NCBI RefSeq assembly: GCF_018336935.1
Contig: NZ_CP068771.1
Coordinates: forward strand, 2,728,001-2,792,000
Direction of reading: 5' to 3'
From: Serratia plymuthica
GTDB taxonomy: Bacteria > Pseudomonadota > Gammaproteobacteria > Enterobacterales > Enterobacteriaceae
DNA length: 64,000 nucleotides
Part shown: one piece after another, positions 61,780-64,000 of the stretch
Layout: each line of letters starts with the position of its first letter
Position numbering within the stretch: the stretch's first letter is position 1
Translations under genes and position numbers: made by a program
Notes under the pieces: model-generated
The model's input: only the letters and a program-made list of their open reading frames with translations
What the model was told of the DNA's origin: nothing
Databases searched by the model: none

Positions 61780-61809
61780 GCTCTCCAGCAATAAGGATAT
61801 AGCGCGCAT

Positions 61810-63450
61810 ATGCTGAAAATGGTGTTGGTTACCGCCCGCGACCGGGCGCGCCTGAAAGAGATTTCCTCGGTGTTAATCCGCTACGGATTACAGGATATCA
61901 TTCGCCTGCTGGGTTTGGGCTCCCTGCTGAGCGGGGCCGAAAGCGCTGGTGTTCAACCCGACAACCAAACCCTGCCTCAGCGTTTGCGCGCCGCGCTTGA
62001 GGCGCTGGGGCCTACCTTTGTCAAATTCGGGCAGATTCTGGCTACCCGTTCGGATCTGCTTGACTCAAGCTGGACCGACGAGCTTGATCGCTTGCACAGT
62101 CAGGCGTCTACCCTGCCATGGAGCGAACTGGCAGCGCAAGTCACGACCGATCTGGGCGCCGATCCGCACAGCCTGTTCGCCGAGTTTGACAGCACGCCGC
62201 TGGCCGCCGCTTCGATGGCGCAAATTTACCGCGCACGCCTGCACAGCGGCGAAGCGGTGGTGATCAAGGTGCTGCGGCCTGGCCTGGCGAAAACCATTCA
62301 CGCCGATCTGCGCCTGCTGACTTATCTGGCGGAAACCGTAGAGCAGCAAAGCCCCGCGCTGGCCCGTTACCGCCCGCGCCAGATGGTGCGCGCACTGGCA
62401 ACCGCGCTCAATCACGAACTGGACTTGACCCACGAAGGCAATAACTGCGAACGTATTGCTGAATGCTTTAGCTCGCAAGCTGAGGTGGCGATCCCGAAAA
62501 TTTACCGGCAATGGTCGTCAAAACGCCTGCTGGTTCAGGAATTCCTGCCCGGCACCGCGCCGGAGAACCCGCAGCAGTTGGCGGCGGCCGGATTTGACGG
62601 CCCGTTACTGGCGCAACGCGGCGCACAGGCTTTTATGAAAATGGTGCTGGAGCATCGTCTTTACCACGCCGATCCCCATCCCGGCAACGTCATGGCGTTA
62701 GCGGGTAACCGCGTCGGTTTTATCGATTTCGGCATGGTGGGGCAGCTTTCCGAACGGCGTCGCAACCAACTGTTGCTTCTGTTGCAAGCCATCGCTGAAC
62801 GCGAATCCGACGGCATCGTCAATACGCTGATTGCCTGGTCGGACAGCGATCCGCTGGATCTGTTGGATCTGGAGCTGGCGGCGCAGAACTTCCTCGATAA
62901 GCAGGCTTCCTCCACCCTGACGTTAGGCAAGGCGCTGACCGATCTGCTGGTGATGGCGCGCGAGCACCAACTGGCGATGCCGCCGGACCTGGTGTTGCTG
63001 TTCAAGGCGTTGATCACTGCAGACGGCGTGCTGCACCGGCTCGATCCCAACTTTGACATTATCGCCACGTTGAAACCCATGCTGCAGCAGGTGATGTTGC
63101 AGCGTTACTCCCCCGACGCGGTGCAGCGGCGCATGCTGGCGTTGGGTGCAGAAGCGCTGGATGCCGGTGAAGAACTCCCGCAAACCCTGCGACTGTTGAT
63201 GCGCCGTATGAAGCGCGGGCAAATCGGTGCCGACATCAACGTCAAGAATATCGATCAGTTGAGCAAAGCGCTGGAACGGGCCGCCGTCACGCTGGCCATC
63301 GCCATTGTCACCGCTGCCTTCGCGCTGGGGCTTGCGCCTTACCTGATGCACGCTTCGCTGCGGCTGTGGGGCATTCCGCTGTTTCCTGCGTTAGGGGGGT
63401 TGGCCTGTTTGGGCGGCGTGCTGTTGTTGGCGTTGCGCCTGCGGCGCTGA
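61810..63450 (+). CDS. AarF/ABC1/UbiB-family atypical kinase (second UbiB-like protein)
   Basis: 546 residues with UbiB-family features: the KxGQ motif Lys72-Phe-Gly-Gln75, the Ala-rich loop 'LAAASMAQIYRARL' (131-144), 'VIKVLRP' with the conserved Lys153, 'HADPHPGNVM' and 'FIDFGMVGQL', then two C-terminal membrane helices. UbiB in E. coli is an ATPase needed for coenzyme Q synthesis, normally beside ubiE/ubiJ; this copy is 30 bp after grxB and is probably a paralogue with a separate lipid-related role. The domain order matches ABC1 proteins. Weak binding site at the ATG. Confidence 0.88.
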   Translation: MLKMVLVTARDRARLKEISSVLIRYGLQDIIRLLGLGSLLSGAESAGVQPDNQTLPQRLRAALEALGPTFVKFGQILATRSDLLDSSWTDELDRLHSQASTLPWSELAAQVTTDLGADPHSLFAEFDSTPLAAASMAQIYRARLHSGEAVVIKVLRPGLAKTIHADLRLLTYLAETVEQQSPALARYRPRQMVRALATALNHELDLTHEGNNCERIAECFSSQAEVAIPKIYRQWSSKRLLVQEFLPGTAPENPQQLAAAGFDGPLLAQRGAQAFMKMVLEHRLYHADPHPGNVMALAGNRVGFIDFGMVGQLSERRRNQLLLLLQAIAERESDGIVNTLIAWSDSDPLDLLDLELAAQNFLDKQASSTLTLGKALTDLLVMAREHQLAMPPDLVLLFKALITADGVLHRLDPNFDIIATLKPMLQQVMLQRYSPDAVQRRMLALGAEALDAGEELPQTLRLLMRRMKRGQIGADINVKNIDQLSKALERAAVTLAIAIVTAAFALGLAPYLMHASLRLWGIPLFPALGGLACLGGVLLLALRLRR

Positions 63451-63603
63451 GCAGTTTCAGCGTTATCCGATAGGTGATGCCTTCTTTCACGCGCACTATC
63501 ATTCTGCGTGCCACCGTCAGCGATTTCTCTCGCAGGGGGTGACCGTTTATAATGACAAATCAATTATCTGCAGCATTTCGTTGGCAGTAGCTATGAGGCA
63601 CAA

Positions 63604-64000
63604 ATGAAGAAGATTCTGATGGGCGCGGCCGCCCTGCTGTTCGCCGGCGTATTGGCCGGTTGTAATCAACTCACTCAATACACGCTCAGCGAACAGGAAG
63701 TGAATGATTACCTGCAAAAGCACAACGATTATCAGAAGCAAATCGGCGTGCCGGGGCTGTTGGATGCCAATATTGTACTGACTCAGTTAAAAAGCCAGAT
63801 TGGTCGCAGCGAGCCGGGCAAGGTCACCCTTTCCGGCGATGCCAAGGTGAATATCAGCTCAATCCTCGGCCCGCAGACGGCAGACCTGAAACTGACGCTG
63901 AAGGCGCAGCCGGTCTATGATCGTGAGCAAGGCGCGGTATTCCTGAAGGACATGGAGCTGACCGACTATAGCGTGCAGCCGGAAAAAATGCAGACGGTGA
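63604..64000 (+). CDS. yceB: Lipoprotein YceB (cut by window end)
   Basis: The 5' part of a lipoprotein gene: 'MKKILMGAAALLFAGVLAGC' with lipobox LAGC (Cys20), then 'NQLTQYTLSEQEVNDYL' and 'DANIVLTQLKSQIGRSEPGKVTLSGDA', matching YceB. GAGG precedes the ATG. E. coli YceB is a DUF1439 lipoprotein of unknown role. The frame is open to base 64000. Confidence 0.92.
   Translation, partial: MKKILMGAAALLFAGVLAGCNQLTQYTLSEQEVNDYLQKHNDYQKQIGVPGLLDANIVLTQLKSQIGRSEPGKVTLSGDAKVNISSILGPQTADLKLTLKAQPVYDREQGAVFLKDMELTDYSVQPEKMQTV

Overview
The window is a stretch of core chromosome from a Serratia-like enterobacterium (order Enterobacterales, family Yersiniaceae; GC-rich, plausibly the S. marcescens group). 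The assignment rests on protein-level resemblance to E. coli genes recognised from memory, on conserved blocks such as minCDE, znuA/znuCB, ruvCAB and argS, and on codon use. No tRNA or rRNA gene, prophage, insertion sequence or CRISPR array was seen.

Layout. 1-4165: the end of a peptide/nickel-type ABC transporter (a cut-off binding protein and an unusual fused two-domain permease), a DEDDh exonuclease and a Bcr/CflA-type exporter. 4169-8700: the D-alanine catabolic operon dadAX with a CRP site, divergent from ycgB. 8789-11978: fadR, nhaB, dsbB. 11979-15796: a small-gene region with a 23-residue membrane peptide, a candidate Hfq-type small RNA carrying an ArcZ-like core, ycgN, a CsbD/ElaB-like stress protein, ycgM, an MltB-type transglycosylase and ycgL. 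15933-17745: minCDE. 17982-25900: rnd, fadD (with FadR and CRP sites), yeaY, tsaB, yoaA, yoaB and mdtJI. 26452-32606: central carbon genes eda, zwf, hexR and pykA with two HexR operators, then a leucine-rich-repeat gene. 32673-37707: lpxM, mepM and the Zur-controlled znuA / znuCB divergon. 37762-43366: a minus-strand repair and translation block (zinc-ribbon gene, aspS, nudB, yebC, ruvC, then LexA-controlled ruvAB). 43609-52544: yecD, yecE, yecN, cmoAB, a lipoprotein plus coiled-coil FKBP pair, cutC, a MalY/PatB-type lyase and yecM. 52545-53461: an AT-rich gap with a 39-residue membrane peptide. 53462-64000: argS, murJ, mviM, yceH, rimJ, mdtH, an unknown 82-residue protein, grxB, a UbiB paralogue and the start of yceB.

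Several regulators lie close to their likely targets. FadR sits about 11 kb from fadD, which has a FadR-like operator. HexR sits between zwf and pykA, both preceded by matching palindromes. The ruvAB LexA box lies inside the ruvC terminator hairpin. zwf and eda are adjacent but edd is not between them.

The least explained elements are: the ArcZ-like small RNA at about 12422-12490; the lipoprotein / coiled-coil FKBP pair at 47424-49540, whose FKBP domain has lost several active-site residues; the 11-repeat LRR protein; the UbiB paralogue next to grxB; a duplicated terminator flanking a 124-bp structured spacer at 24993-25193; and several very small membrane-protein genes. No classical defence or mobile system was found.
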